Assembly (NCBI RefSeq): GCF_021654135.1
Contig: NZ_JAKGSD010000043.1
Location: 1 to 64,000, forward strand
Direction: 5' to 3'
DNA from: Amycolatopsis tucumanensis
GTDB taxonomy: Bacteria > Actinomycetota > Actinomycetes > Mycobacteriales > Pseudonocardiaceae
DNA: 64,000 nt
The translations under genes were made by a program, and so were the position numbers. Positions 8,647-16,954 of the stretch are shown here, in pieces; within the stretch, counting starts at the first letter, position 1, and every line of letters begins with the position of its first letter. The notes below the pieces were generated by a model, which had not been told where the DNA came from, searched no databases, and saw only the letters and a list, made by a program, of their open reading frames with translations.

Positions 8647-9346
8647 TCCCGTTGCCGGTGTGCGGCTCGGGTTGCCCGGGCCGCACACCGGTTTTCGCCC
8701 GTTCGACGTCAGGACTGCGGTACAGGACCTCCGGGATCTGGGCCAGTTCCGAGCGGCGCAGTTTCCCGCCGAGCCCGTAGAACTCCTGGAAGCTCATGAT
8801 CAGCGGCCGCCACCGGTCCGGGTCGATCCGGTCGGTCGTGCCCGGCACGCGGATCTCGTCGTGCACGTGGACCTTCTGCACCCGCAGTTCGAAGCACAGG
8901 ATGCTGCCGAGCTGCGCTTCGTCGTCCGCCGCGACCGGGTGGATCGCCTCCACGACCGCCTCCATGGCCACCGGGCACTCCGCGACGCGCGGCGGTGCCA
9001 CGGTCGACGACGGCACCGCGGTCAGGCCGGCCACCCCGAACTTGTCCGCCTCGTAGCGGTATCCCCGGCGCAGCTTGGATTCCGGGACCTCGGCGGTGCC
9101 GGTGGTGCGGGCGAGCCGGTCGACCGCGTCGACCTCGCGCACGGACGGCAGGTTCAGCACGCACTCCCTGGTGCGTCGCAGGTTCCGGGCGGTCTGCGAC
9201 CGGGCGCCGATGCCGATGATCGCGCGCCAGCCCAACCAGAACGCCGACGAGATCGGGGCGAGGTTGGGGGTGTCGCCGGCCGTGCTGACGAGCACCACCG
9301 GCGTGCCGAAGTACAGGATGTTCGGCTCGATCTCCACGTGTGTCAC
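8630..9346 (-). CDS. Flavin reductase-like domain protein (FMN-binding split barrel)
   Basis: Read from GTG 9346 this gives 238 residues. The N-terminal PVVLVSTAG ... LAPISSAFWLGWR and IGIGARSQTARNLRRT match flavin reductase-like proteins that bind FMN. The C-terminal tail (about the last 20 residues, basic and low complexity) is encoded inside the terminator hairpin of the convergent 5'-nucleotidase gene and overlaps that gene's stop by 17 bp, so the true functional protein probably ends before it. An in-frame ATG at 9433 exists but adds non-family sequence. Confidence 0.8.
   Translation of the reverse strand: MTHVEIEPNILYFGTPVVLVSTAGDTPNLAPISSAFWLGWRAIIGIGARSQTARNLRRTRECVLNLPSVREVDAVDRLARTTGTAEVPESKLRRGYRYEADKFGVAGLTAVPSSTVAPPRVAECPVAMEAVVEAIHPVAADDEAQLGSILCFELRVQKVHVHDEIRVPGTTDRIDPDRWRPLIMSFQEFYGLGGKLRRSELAQIPEVLYRSPDVERAKTGVRPGQPEPHTGNGTTRRR
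8655..8695 (+). terminator. Intrinsic terminator of the 5'-nucleotidase gene
   Basis: CCGGTGTGCGG (8655-8665) pairs with CCGCACACCGG (8681-8691), with a nested CCCGGG/CTCGGG helix, and is followed by TTTT at 8692-8695. It is one of the few hairpins in the window with a real U-tract. Confidence 0.8.
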
Positions 9347-9519
9347 GGTTTCAGCTTCACGATCCACCGATGGCGCCGCTGGCGGGAAACGGACGCGTCG
9401 TTCGCCACGGAGAGCGATCCCCGGTCGTCCCATTGAGCGATATTCGTGTTGGCCCGTATCGATTGCTCAAGCCGCGCGTCTAACCAGACGACATGACTTG
9501 AATGACGGAGGTGGAACGG

Positions 9520-10242
9520 GTGACCTCGGAGCGGGCACGGCCGGACGAGACCGACCTGCTGAGCCTGCACGAGGCTATCGCGGAACTGCACGCCTCGCAG
9601 GGCGACTTCCGCACGGCCTACGAGCACCTGAGGACAGCGCTGGGCATCGCGCGCACCGCCCGTCCGCAGATCCCTGAGCAGTTGCGCCGTGAGTTCGACC
9701 GCCTCCGCCGCGAGCGCGCCCAGGCCCGTGAGGAAAGCCTGCGGGACGCGCTGACCGCGGTCTACAACCGCCGTTACCTGGACAACCGGCTCGCCGACCT
9801 GCTCGGGGACGCGCGGACCCCGTTGGCGGTCGCGTTGATCGACATCGATCTGTTCAAAAGCGTCAATGACACGTTCGGTCACTTGATCGGTGACCAGGTG
9901 TTGCGGCGGGTGGCCGAGTTGTTGCGCGAAGGCGTGCCCGCGCCGGGGTTTTGCGCGCGTTACGGCGGCGAGGAGTTCATGCTCGTGCTGCCGGAGGTCC
10001 AGCCGGGGACGGCGCTGCGGATAGCCGAGCACGCCCGGCGCCGGGTGGCGCAACACGCCTGGTCAGAGATTTGCCCCGGGCTCGGCGTGACGATCAGCGT
10101 GGGTGTTTCGCACGAGCCGGTGAGCGGCCCGGAGCAGCTGCGGATGGCCGACGACCTCCTTTACGCCGCGAAGCACGCCGGGCGCAACCGGGTCGCGTAC
10201 CGCGAACGCGGCGGAGTCCGCGTGCTTGAGCACTGTCAGTAA
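9520..10242 (+). CDS. Diguanylate cyclase (GGDEF domain), soluble
   Basis: A 240-residue protein. The N-terminal 60 residues resemble one TPR-like helical hairpin (GDFRTAYEHLRTALGIAR). The GGDEF domain spans about 72-235: DALTAVYNRRYLD, ALIDIDLFKSVNDTFGH, and the active-site GGEEF at 149-153. There is no RxxD inhibitory site five residues before GGEEF, so product inhibition through the I-site is unlikely. The start is taken at GTG 9520, which has GGAGGTGG 5 bases upstream; an in-frame ATG at 9502 has no ribosome-binding site. Its product, c-di-GMP, is the expected ligand of the RsiG-like protein at 31476. Confidence 0.9.
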   Translation: MTSERARPDETDLLSLHEAIAELHASQGDFRTAYEHLRTALGIARTARPQIPEQLRREFDRLRRERAQAREESLRDALTAVYNRRYLDNRLADLLGDARTPLAVALIDIDLFKSVNDTFGHLIGDQVLRRVAELLREGVPAPGFCARYGGEEFMLVLPEVQPGTALRIAEHARRRVAQHAWSEICPGLGVTISVGVSHEPVSGPEQLRMADDLLYAAKHAGRNRVAYRERGGVRVLEHCQ

Positions 10243-10456
10243 TTGGCGGCGGTCGTTTCCCCGTTTTGCCGGTGTGCGGCATCACCCCGTTTGTCGCACT
10301 CGGCCCGCTTTGGCGCACGCTATGTAAAAAAATCAGCAGGAGGGTGTCGTCAGGACCCGCGAGTATCTCTACGATAACGATGCTCGCCGTCCCGGCGATG
10401 ATCACTGAGACGGTCCCCTCCCGGCGGGCCGGCGCGACCGAGGGAGAGGAGACCGG

Positions 10457-13400
10457 GTGCCAGACGACCACGCCGCAGGCCCCGGTCACAGAGCCGACGA
10501 CGACGCCCCCAACGGCCGGCGACGCAGGCGTTCCCTGGACACGCACGGCGGCATCAACGTTTCGGATCTGGTAGCCCAGCACACCGGATACCGCCCGAGG
10601 TTTGATGGCGCCCGGTCGAACGCGCACACGGCGCCCGCGGACCAGGCGCCGGCGGTGGCGCGCCGGAGCGCACCCCCGGCCCGCCCGGAGCCGCGCGCGC
10701 CGGAGCCCCCACCGCAACGCCGCTCCCCGGCAACCGGCCGCACGGCAGGCGCGCCCCTGCCGCCCGCCCAGCAGCCCCGCCGGGCCGTACCCCCACGCCG
10801 CGGCGCGGCGCCGACTGGCGAGCCGTCACCCGAGACCCCGAACGGCTTCACCCCGAAGCCGCTACCCGGTGTCGCGGAGGCACCGGAGCCCTCGGGCCGG
10901 GCTGCGGCGCCGGGCCGCCACGCGGGTGGTTTCGCCGAAGCGCCAGAGCCATCGGGCCGGGCTGGGGCGCCGGGCCGCCACACCGGGGGCTCTGCCGAGG
11001 CGCCGGAGTCCTCGAACGGTGCCGCGCACCCGAGCGGTTTCACGAAAACCCCGCCCCGCACCGACGCACGGCACGCGAGTGGTTTCGCCGACGCGCCGGA
11101 GCCGTCGAGCAGGGCTGCTGCACCGGGCCGCCACGCGAACGGTTTCGCGGAGCCACCGAAGCCGAACGGCGTCGCGGCACCTGCCCGCCGCGCGCCCCAG
11201 CCCGAGCGCGCCGAGGTGCGGCATCCGAGTGGTTTCGCTGAAGCGCCGCAGCCTTCCGTTCGTGCGGAGGCCCCGCGCCGCCCGAGCGTGCCGAAGCCTT
11301 CCGGCGGTGCCGCTGCCCCGGTGCATCCGAGCGGCTTCACTGAGGTGCAGCCGTCCGGGCGTGCCGACGCCCCGGCCCACCCGAGCGGCTTCGTCGAAGC
11401 CCCGAACGGCGCGGCAGCTCGCCGTGCGCCCCAGCCCGAGCGCGCCGAGGTGCGGCATCCGAGTGGTTTCGCTGAAGCGCCGCAGTCGTCCGTCCGTGCG
11501 GAGGCCCCGCGCCGCCCGAGCGCGCCGAAGCCTTCCGGCGGTGCCGCTGCCCCGGTGCATCCGAGCGGCTTCGTCGAGGCCCCGAACGGCGCGGCGGCCC
11601 CTGCTCGCCGCGCACCCCAGCCCGACCGCGCCGACGCGCGGCACCCGAGTGGCTTCGCCGAAGCACCCCAGCCCTCCGGCCGCGCCGACGCCCCGGCCCA
11701 CCCGAGTGGCTTCGTGGAGGCCGCGAACGGCGCGGCGGCCCCCGCCCGCCGCGCAAGCGCGCCCCAGCCCGACCGCGCCGACACCCGGCACCCCAGCGGC
11801 TTCGCGGAAGCGCCGCAGCCCTCCGGCCGCGCGGACGCCCCGCCCCGGCCGAGCTCTCCGCAGCCCTCGGCGCGTGCCGACGCCCCACCCCGGCCGAGCA
11901 CGCCGCAGGCCGGCAACGCCGAGGCACCTCGCCCCAGCCCCACCCCTCCGCCCGCCAACCGGCGAGCCACCCCGGCCGACGAAGCGGAATCCGACGCCAC
12001 CCAGCTCCGCGAGCCGGTCGAGCGGCCCGGTGGTCCGCGGCGCCCGGGGCGGGGGCGGTCGGTGAGCCCGGCGGACCGCCTGACGATGACCGACGAGCTG
12101 GAGCCCGTCGGCGATCACACCAAGGTCCGCCGCAAGATCGACAACACCCTGGCGCGCTTCGCGGCCGCCCATGAGGAGCTCGCCGCCGAGGAGGCCAAGC
12201 GCCAGGAGCGCCGCGAGCGCTTCATCGCGCGCCCGGTCGCGCTCATCGAGCAGACCCGCACCCGGCTGCAGCGCGTCGTCGCGCCGGTGAAGTCCGACGG
12301 GGACGACGAGAAGGCCGCGCCGCAGACCCGCCTGCAGGAAAAGAAACAACGCCGCAGCGACCGGTCGATCCGCATCACCCGCATCGCGTGCGCGGTGCTG
12401 GCCGGGCTGATCTTCCTCGCCACCGGCGCGCTGTGGGGCACCAAGACCTGGTTCAACAGCAAGTTCACCGAGATCGCCGCCCTCGACGAGAACTCCTCGG
12501 ACATCCAGAACGCGGCAGGCCAGACCGGTGACGAGAACTTCCTCATCGTCGGCTCCGACACCCGCGCCGGCGCCACCGCCGAGGAGAACGTCGGCGACGC
12601 GGACACCGTCGGCGGCGCCCGCTCGGACACGATCATGCTGGCGCACGTCCCGGCCGACCGGAAGCGCGCGGTGATCGTGTCCTTCCCTCGCGACCTGGAG
12701 ATCTCCCGGCCCGCCTGCGAACGCTACGACGCGGCCGCGGGCACCTACTCCAGCGAGATCGTCGCCGCGGCCACCAAGGTCAAGCTGAACACCGCGTACG
12801 CGGTCGGCGGGCCCAAGTGCCTCACCAAGTGGGTCCAGCAGCTCACCGGGCTGCGCGTCAACCACTTCGTCGGCATCGACTTCGGCGGCTTCAAGGAGAT
12901 GGTCGACGCGGTGCACGGCGTGACCGTGCACGTCGACAGCCCGATCCGGGACACCACCCTCGGGATGGTGATCGCTGAAACCGGCGACGTGACGATCTCC
13001 GGCGACCAGGCGCTCAGCTTCGTCCGCGCCCGCCACGTGGTCGGCGACCCCACCTCGGACTACGGCCGCATCAAGCGGCAGCAGCAGTTCCTCACCGCGC
13101 TGCTGCAGAAGGCGATGTCGCAGGGCGTCATCACCGACCCGACGCAGCTCACGAACTTCGTGACCGCGTTCGCCCGCGCCACCTTCGGCGACAACATCGG
13201 CGTCGACCAGATGCTCACGCTGGCCCAGTCGATGAAGGGCCTGGACACCAGCAAGCTGAAGTTCCTCACCGTCCCGACCGTCGGCGAGCCGAACACCCGC
13301 GGCAACGAAGTGCTCCTGGAGACCAAGTCCAAGGAGCTGTTCCAGGCCATGATCGACAACACCCCGCTGCCCGGCACCCCCGAGTACGAGGCGGCGAAGG

Positions 13401-13483
13401 CGGCCGCGAGCGCGACGCAAACCCCGCCGCCCAGCTCGTCGAAGTCGTCGAAGTCGTCGAGTTCGACCTCGTCGGACTCGTGA
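10457..13483 (+). CDS. LytR-CpsA-Psr (LCP) family cell-wall glycopolymer ligase with long repetitive cytosolic domain
   Basis: A 1008-residue protein, about twice the usual LCP length. Residues 20-45 carry a short basic motif (GRRRRRSLDTHGGINVSDL) common at the start of actinobacterial envelope proteins. Residues about 60-500 are Pro/Ala/Ser-rich degenerate repeats built on HPSGFAEAPQPS. A charged linker precedes one membrane helix at about 642-662. The extracellular LCP domain (from about 690) has ENFLIVGSDTR, SDTIMLAHV and FPRDLEI, with the Arg/Asp residues that bind polyprenyl pyrophosphate. The tail is Ser/Lys-rich and lacks a LytR_C domain. The role is probably transfer of a glycopolymer such as arabinogalactan to peptidoglycan. 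GTG 10457 follows GGGAGAGGAG. Confidence 0.9.
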   Translation: MPDDHAAGPGHRADDDAPNGRRRRRSLDTHGGINVSDLVAQHTGYRPRFDGARSNAHTAPADQAPAVARRSAPPARPEPRAPEPPPQRRSPATGRTAGAPLPPAQQPRRAVPPRRGAAPTGEPSPETPNGFTPKPLPGVAEAPEPSGRAAAPGRHAGGFAEAPEPSGRAGAPGRHTGGSAEAPESSNGAAHPSGFTKTPPRTDARHASGFADAPEPSSRAAAPGRHANGFAEPPKPNGVAAPARRAPQPERAEVRHPSGFAEAPQPSVRAEAPRRPSVPKPSGGAAAPVHPSGFTEVQPSGRADAPAHPSGFVEAPNGAAARRAPQPERAEVRHPSGFAEAPQSSVRAEAPRRPSAPKPSGGAAAPVHPSGFVEAPNGAAAPARRAPQPDRADARHPSGFAEAPQPSGRADAPAHPSGFVEAANGAAAPARRASAPQPDRADTRHPSGFAEAPQPSGRADAPPRPSSPQPSARADAPPRPSTPQAGNAEAPRPSPTPPPANRRATPADEAESDATQLREPVERPGGPRRPGRGRSVSPADRLTMTDELEPVGDHTKVRRKIDNTLARFAAAHEELAAEEAKRQERRERFIARPVALIEQTRTRLQRVVAPVKSDGDDEKAAPQTRLQEKKQRRSDRSIRITRIACAVLAGLIFLATGALWGTKTWFNSKFTEIAALDENSSDIQNAAGQTGDENFLIVGSDTRAGATAEENVGDADTVGGARSDTIMLAHVPADRKRAVIVSFPRDLEISRPACERYDAAAGTYSSEIVAAATKVKLNTAYAVGGPKCLTKWVQQLTGLRVNHFVGIDFGGFKEMVDAVHGVTVHVDSPIRDTTLGMVIAETGDVTISGDQALSFVRARHVVGDPTSDYGRIKRQQQFLTALLQKAMSQGVITDPTQLTNFVTAFARATFGDNIGVDQMLTLAQSMKGLDTSKLKFLTVPTVGEPNTRGNEVLLETKSKELFQAMIDNTPLPGTPEYEAAKAAASATQTPPPSSSKSSKSSSSTSSDS
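10860..11900 (+). repeat. Degenerate in-frame repeats inside the LCP gene
   Basis: At least ten copies of a 36-60-bp unit encode variants of HPSGFAEAPQPSGRADAP. The clearest long copy is a 147-bp segment at 11192-11338 that recurs with few changes at 11426-11572, an offset of 234 bp (78 codons). All spacings are multiples of three, so the frame is preserved. The peptide is expected to be disordered and cytosolic. Confidence 0.8.
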
Positions 13484-13489
13484 CAACTC

Positions 13490-13521
13490 GTTAGCGCCGG
13501 TTCATTCCGGGTTCACTTCGC
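13490..13521 (+). promoter_or_regulatory. Candidate PHO box before phoU
   Basis: Two 11-bp direct repeats, GTTCATTCCGG (13500-13510) and GTTCACTTCGC (13511-13521), preceded by a weaker unit GTTAGCGCCG (13490-13499), match the actinomycete PhoP-binding pattern of GTTCAC-type 11-mers. A TAGAGT -10 element at 13549-13554 is 6 bases before the phoU ATG, so the transcript would be leaderless. Confidence 0.6.
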
Positions 13522-13560
13522 GATGCGGCGATTGCCCCGAACGGGTCGTAGAGTGTGGCC

Positions 13561-14226
13561 ATGCGCGAGGCTTACCACGTCGAACTCGAAGACCTGGCCG
13601 CGAACCTGGCGGACATGTCGCTCCAGGCCGCCGCGGCCATGAAGAAGGCGACCCAGGCACTGCTCGAAGCGGACCTGTCCCTGGCCGAGCAGGTGATCGG
13701 CGACGACCAGAAGATCGACGACGCTCGTGCCGAGAACGAGGAGAAGGCGTACGCCCTCCTGGCGCTGCAGGCGCCGGTCGCGACCGACCTGCGCACCGTG
13801 CTGGCCGTGATCCACGCCGCGGAGAGCCTGGAGCGGATGGGCGACCTCGCCCTGCACGTCGCGAAGGCGGCCCGCCGCCGCCACCCGCAGGCCACCCTGC
13901 CCGAGCCGGTCCGGAACTACTTCGCCGAGATGGGCGAGCTGGACGTCCGGCTGGCGGAGAAGGTCGCCGACGTCATCAAGAGCCGGGACGTCGAGGCGGC
14001 CCGCGCCCTCGAGGAAGAGGACGACCGCGTCGACGAGATCCACCGCCACCTCTTCACGGTGATCATGGACAAGGACTGGGAGCACGGGGTCGCGGCCGCC
14101 GTCGACATCACGCTGCTCGGCCGGTTCTACGAGCGGTTCGCCGACCACGCGGTGTCCGTCGGCAAGCGGATGGTGTTCGTGGCGACCGGCAAGATGCCCG
14201 GCTACGCCCACGACGAGGACCTCTGA
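13561..14226 (+). CDS. phoU: Phosphate transport system regulator PhoU
   Basis: A 221-residue protein made of two PhoU helical repeats, each with the metal-binding pattern (ESLERMGDLALHVAK in the first, GRFYERFADHAVSVGKR in the second). PhoU links the Pst transporter to the sensor kinase and limits phosphate signalling and uptake. The start MREAYHVEL is used; an in-frame GTG two codons earlier is less likely because the -10 element points to leaderless ATG. It is 2.7 kb from pstB on the opposite strand and has its own PHO-box-like promoter. Confidence 0.93.
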   Translation: MREAYHVELEDLAANLADMSLQAAAAMKKATQALLEADLSLAEQVIGDDQKIDDARAENEEKAYALLALQAPVATDLRTVLAVIHAAESLERMGDLALHVAKAARRRHPQATLPEPVRNYFAEMGELDVRLAEKVADVIKSRDVEAARALEEEDDRVDEIHRHLFTVIMDKDWEHGVAAAVDITLLGRFYERFADHAVSVGKRMVFVATGKMPGYAHDEDL

Positions 14227-14230
14227 CGAA

Positions 14231-14872
14231 CTAGGACGGGCCGCCCTGCAGCCGCTGGTGCAGGGCGGTCATCCGCGCGTCCAGGTCGGCCGCGGTTTCC
14301 GCGGCGGCGCGCAGCTCGTCGGCGAAGTCGGCCGGCGCGGTGCCGGCGTACTTGTAGAACAGCTTGTGCTCGACCGCGGCCCAGAAGTCCATGCCGACCG
14401 TGCGCATCTGGATCTCCACCTTGACCCGCTCGACCCGGTCGGACAGGAACACCGGGATCCGCACGATCAGGTGCAGGCTGCGGTACCCGTTCGGCTTCGG
14501 CTCGGCGATGTAGTCCTTGGTCCGCACGACCTCGACGTCGTCCTGGCGGCCCAGCATCTCGGCGACCAGGTAGACGTCCGGCACGAACGGGCACACCACG
14601 CGGATCCCGGCGATGTCCTCGATGTGCTCGCGGATCGCCTCGATGCTCGGCTCCAGGCCCTTGCGGGCCAGCTTGTCGAGGATCGCCTCCGGCGACTTGA
14701 CGCGGCTCGCCAGGTGCTCGATCGGGTCGTGCTGGTTGGCGAAGTCGAACTCCTCGGACAGGATCCGCAGCTTGGTCATCAGCTCGTCGATGCCGAACTT
14801 GTAGACCATGAGTTCCCGCTGGAGCGCTCGAAGCAGCGCAGCTGAGTGGCCGACTTCGTCGAGCACGGTCAT
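14231..14872 (-). CDS. Small alarmone synthetase, RelA/SpoT-domain GTP pyrophosphokinase
   Basis: A 213-residue single-domain (p)ppGpp synthetase of the YjbM/YwaC/RelQ type. Synthetase motifs visible: RVKSPEAILDKLARK (about 57-71), DIAGIRVVCPF, TKDYIAEPKPNGYRSLHL with the G-loop Tyr, and VEIQMRTVGMDFWAAVEHKL with the catalytic Glu. There is no HD hydrolase, TGS or ACT domain, so it would only synthesise alarmone. It is convergent with phoU, 4 bp apart. Confidence 0.9.
   Translation of the reverse strand: MTVLDEVGHSAALLRALQRELMVYKFGIDELMTKLRILSEEFDFANQHDPIEHLASRVKSPEAILDKLARKGLEPSIEAIREHIEDIAGIRVVCPFVPDVYLVAEMLGRQDDVEVVRTKDYIAEPKPNGYRSLHLIVRIPVFLSDRVERVKVEIQMRTVGMDFWAAVEHKLFYKYAGTAPADFADELRAAAETAADLDARMTALHQRLQGGPS
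14241..14268. terminator. Hairpin between convergent phoU and alarmone synthetase
   Basis: CCGCCCTGCA (14241-14250) pairs with TGCAGGGCGG (14259-14268) across an 8-nt loop. It lies inside the last codons of the synthetase gene and just past phoU, so it can serve the phoU transcript. Confidence 0.45.
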
Positions 14873-14894
14873 GCGACCAGCCTACCGAGGTCGA

Positions 14895-15803
14895 TCAGGG
14901 CGCATCCCGCACCGAGCGGGTCGCCCCGATCGAGGCCGCGACGACGCAGCAGATCGCCAGCCACTGCAGCGGGTGCAGCGCCTCCCCGAGCACCAGCAGC
15001 CCGGACAGCGCCGCGACGGCCGGTTCGAGGCTCATCAGGATGCCGAACACGCGCGGCGGGATCTTGCGCAGCGCCTCCAGTTCGAGCGAGTACGGGACGA
15101 CCGACGACAGCAGCGCCACCGCGAGCCCGATCAGCAGCACCCACGGCGACAGCAGGTTCGTGCCGCTCTCGACCACACCGGCAGGCATCGCCGCGACCGC
15201 GGCCACGGCCATGCCGAGCGCGAGCCCCTTGCCCTCCTCGGTGCGCTTGCCCAGTGACGCGCTGAGCAGGATGTAGAGCCCCCAGCAGGCGCCCGCGATC
15301 AGCGCGAACACGATGCCGAGCATCGACAGGTCGCCCCGCGTCTCGGCGAGCAGCACGACGCCGCCCGCCGCCAGCAGCGCCCACAGCACGTCGAGCCAGC
15401 GCCGGGACCCGGCCAGCGCCACCGCGAGCGGCCCGAGGAACTCGATGGTGACCGCGATGCCCTGCGGAATGCGCGCCAGCGCCTGGTAGAAGGTCAGATT
15501 CATGGTGCCCAGCACCACGCCGTAGGCGAGGACCACCGGCAGCGCCCGCCGGCCCATGCGCAGCACCGGGCGCCACACGAGCAGCAGCACCACCGCGGCG
15601 AAGAACAACCGCAGCGCGACCGTCCCGGCAGGCCCGGCGACCGCGAACAGCTGCTTGGCGAGCGAGGCGCCCACCTGCACGCTGACGATCCCGATCAGCA
15701 CCTGCAGCGGCGGCGGGATGGCGCCGAGCGCCCGCCCGGCCGCCGCGACCGCCCGGGGCTTCGGCAGCCGCCCGCCGACACCGTCCACGTAAACCTGAAC
15801 CAC
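14895..15803 (-). CDS. EamA-family (drug/metabolite) exporter
   Basis: About 302 residues from GTG 15803, with ten predicted membrane helices in two homologous halves, each an EamA domain (e.g. QGIAVTIEFLGPLAVALAG and the second-half SSVVPYSLELEALRKIPPR ... LEPAVAALSGLLVLGEAL). The closest general type is RhtA/YedA-like amino-acid or metabolite efflux; the substrate is unknown. The start is uncertain: a GTG at 15788 is also possible, and the frame runs open far upstream without family sequence. Confidence 0.85.
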   Translation of the reverse strand: MVQVYVDGVGGRLPKPRAVAAAGRALGAIPPPLQVLIGIVSVQVGASLAKQLFAVAGPAGTVALRLFFAAVVLLLVWRPVLRMGRRALPVVLAYGVVLGTMNLTFYQALARIPQGIAVTIEFLGPLAVALAGSRRWLDVLWALLAAGGVVLLAETRGDLSMLGIVFALIAGACWGLYILLSASLGKRTEEGKGLALGMAVAAVAAMPAGVVESGTNLLSPWVLLIGLAVALLSSVVPYSLELEALRKIPPRVFGILMSLEPAVAALSGLLVLGEALHPLQWLAICCVVAASIGATRSVRDAP

Positions 15804-15930
15804 GTCCCCGACGCTAGCGGCACCCACCGACAGTTCCCACCGGATTTGCCTCACTGCCCGCTTGACCTCCACCAACGTGGAGGTTGCAGGCTCGTGATCA
15901 CCGAGTCGGTGAGCGAAGAGGGAGCCAGCG

Positions 15931-16902
15931 GTGCGCGTGGTCCAGGTGGTCGGTTTCGGTGGTCCCGAAGTGCTGGTTCCCGGGGAGGCTGCGGACCCGG
16001 TGCCGGGAACGGGCCAGGTCGTGGTCGAGGTGGCGGTCGCGGGCCTGTCGTTCGTCGAGACCCAGATCCGCCGCGGCACCGACCGCTGGCACGAGCGGCC
16101 GCGGTTGCCGTACGTGCCCGGCAGCCTGGTCGCCGGTCGGGTGGACGCGGTCGGCGACCAGGTCGACCCGGCCTGGCTGGGCCGCCGGGTCGTGGCCGGC
16201 ACGGGCGAGGCCGGCGGCTTCGCCGAGCGGGCCGTCGCGGCGGTGGCCGACCTGTTCCCGGTGCCCGACGACCTGGGGCTGCCGGAGGCCACGGCGCTGC
16301 ACAGCGACGGCAGCACGGCGCTGGGCCTGGTCGAGAACGCCGGGATCGCCGCGGGCGAGTGGGTGCTGGTCGAAGCGGCGGCCGGCGGGGTGGGCAGCCT
16401 GCTGGTGCAACTCGCCCGCGCCGCGGGCGCCAGGGTCGTCGGCGCCGCCGGTGGCTCCCGGAAGCTCGAACTGGTCCGGGAGCTCGGCGCGGACGTCGTG
16501 GTCGACTACACGCAACCGGGCTGGGCCAAGGAGGTGCTCGACGCGACCGGCGGCGCGGGTGCCGACCTGGTGTTCGACGGCGTCGGCGGTGCGATCGGGC
16601 AGGCCGCGTTCGAGGTCACGCGCCGCGGCGGCCGGTTCTCCGTGCACGGCGCCGCGAGCGGCGAGCCCACGTCCGTCGATCCGGACGACGCGCGGGAGCG
16701 GGGCGTGACCGTGATCGGCATCGAGCAGCTCTTCGAGTTCCCGCCGAACGTGGCGCGGTGGGCCGGGCAGATGATGTCCCGCGCGGCCGCGGGGCTCGTC
16801 CGGCCGGTCATCGGGCAGACGTTCCCGCTGGAACGGGCCGCCGACGCGCACGCCGCGGTCGAGAACCGCACCACCGTGGGCAAGACCCTGCTGGTGCTCT
16901 GA
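15931..16902 (+). CDS. Quinone oxidoreductase-like medium-chain dehydrogenase (zinc-independent)
   Basis: A 323-residue MDR-superfamily NADPH oxidoreductase. An N-terminal GroES-like domain is followed by a Rossmann domain with AAAGGVGSLLVQLA (about 150-163), the AAGGVG variant typical of QOR/zeta-crystallin proteins, and LVFDGVGG. No structural-zinc cysteine cluster is present. It would reduce quinones or enones with NADPH. GTG 15931 follows GAGGGAG by 9-10 bases. Confidence 0.88.
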   Translation: MRVVQVVGFGGPEVLVPGEAADPVPGTGQVVVEVAVAGLSFVETQIRRGTDRWHERPRLPYVPGSLVAGRVDAVGDQVDPAWLGRRVVAGTGEAGGFAERAVAAVADLFPVPDDLGLPEATALHSDGSTALGLVENAGIAAGEWVLVEAAAGGVGSLLVQLARAAGARVVGAAGGSRKLELVRELGADVVVDYTQPGWAKEVLDATGGAGADLVFDGVGGAIGQAAFEVTRRGGRFSVHGAASGEPTSVDPDDARERGVTVIGIEQLFEFPPNVARWAGQMMSRAAAGLVRPVIGQTFPLERAADAHAAVENRTTVGKTLLVL

Positions 16903-16908
16903 AACGAA

Positions 16909-16941
16909 GCGACCCCCTCGGCGCGGGGCCGAGGGGGTCGC
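16909..16941. terminator. Bidirectional hairpin between quinone oxidoreductase and pstB
   Basis: A perfect 14-bp stem, GCGACCCCCTCGGC (16909-16922) with GCCGAGGGGGTCGC (16928-16941), and a 5-nt loop lies between the two convergent stops. Confidence 0.8.
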
Positions 16942-16954
16942 CGGGGAACGACGA

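Noticed and set aside
10862..13486. 874-codon minus-strand ORF opposite the LCP gene
   Set aside because: Mirror of the repeat region with no family sequence; the plus strand encodes an intact LCP domain.
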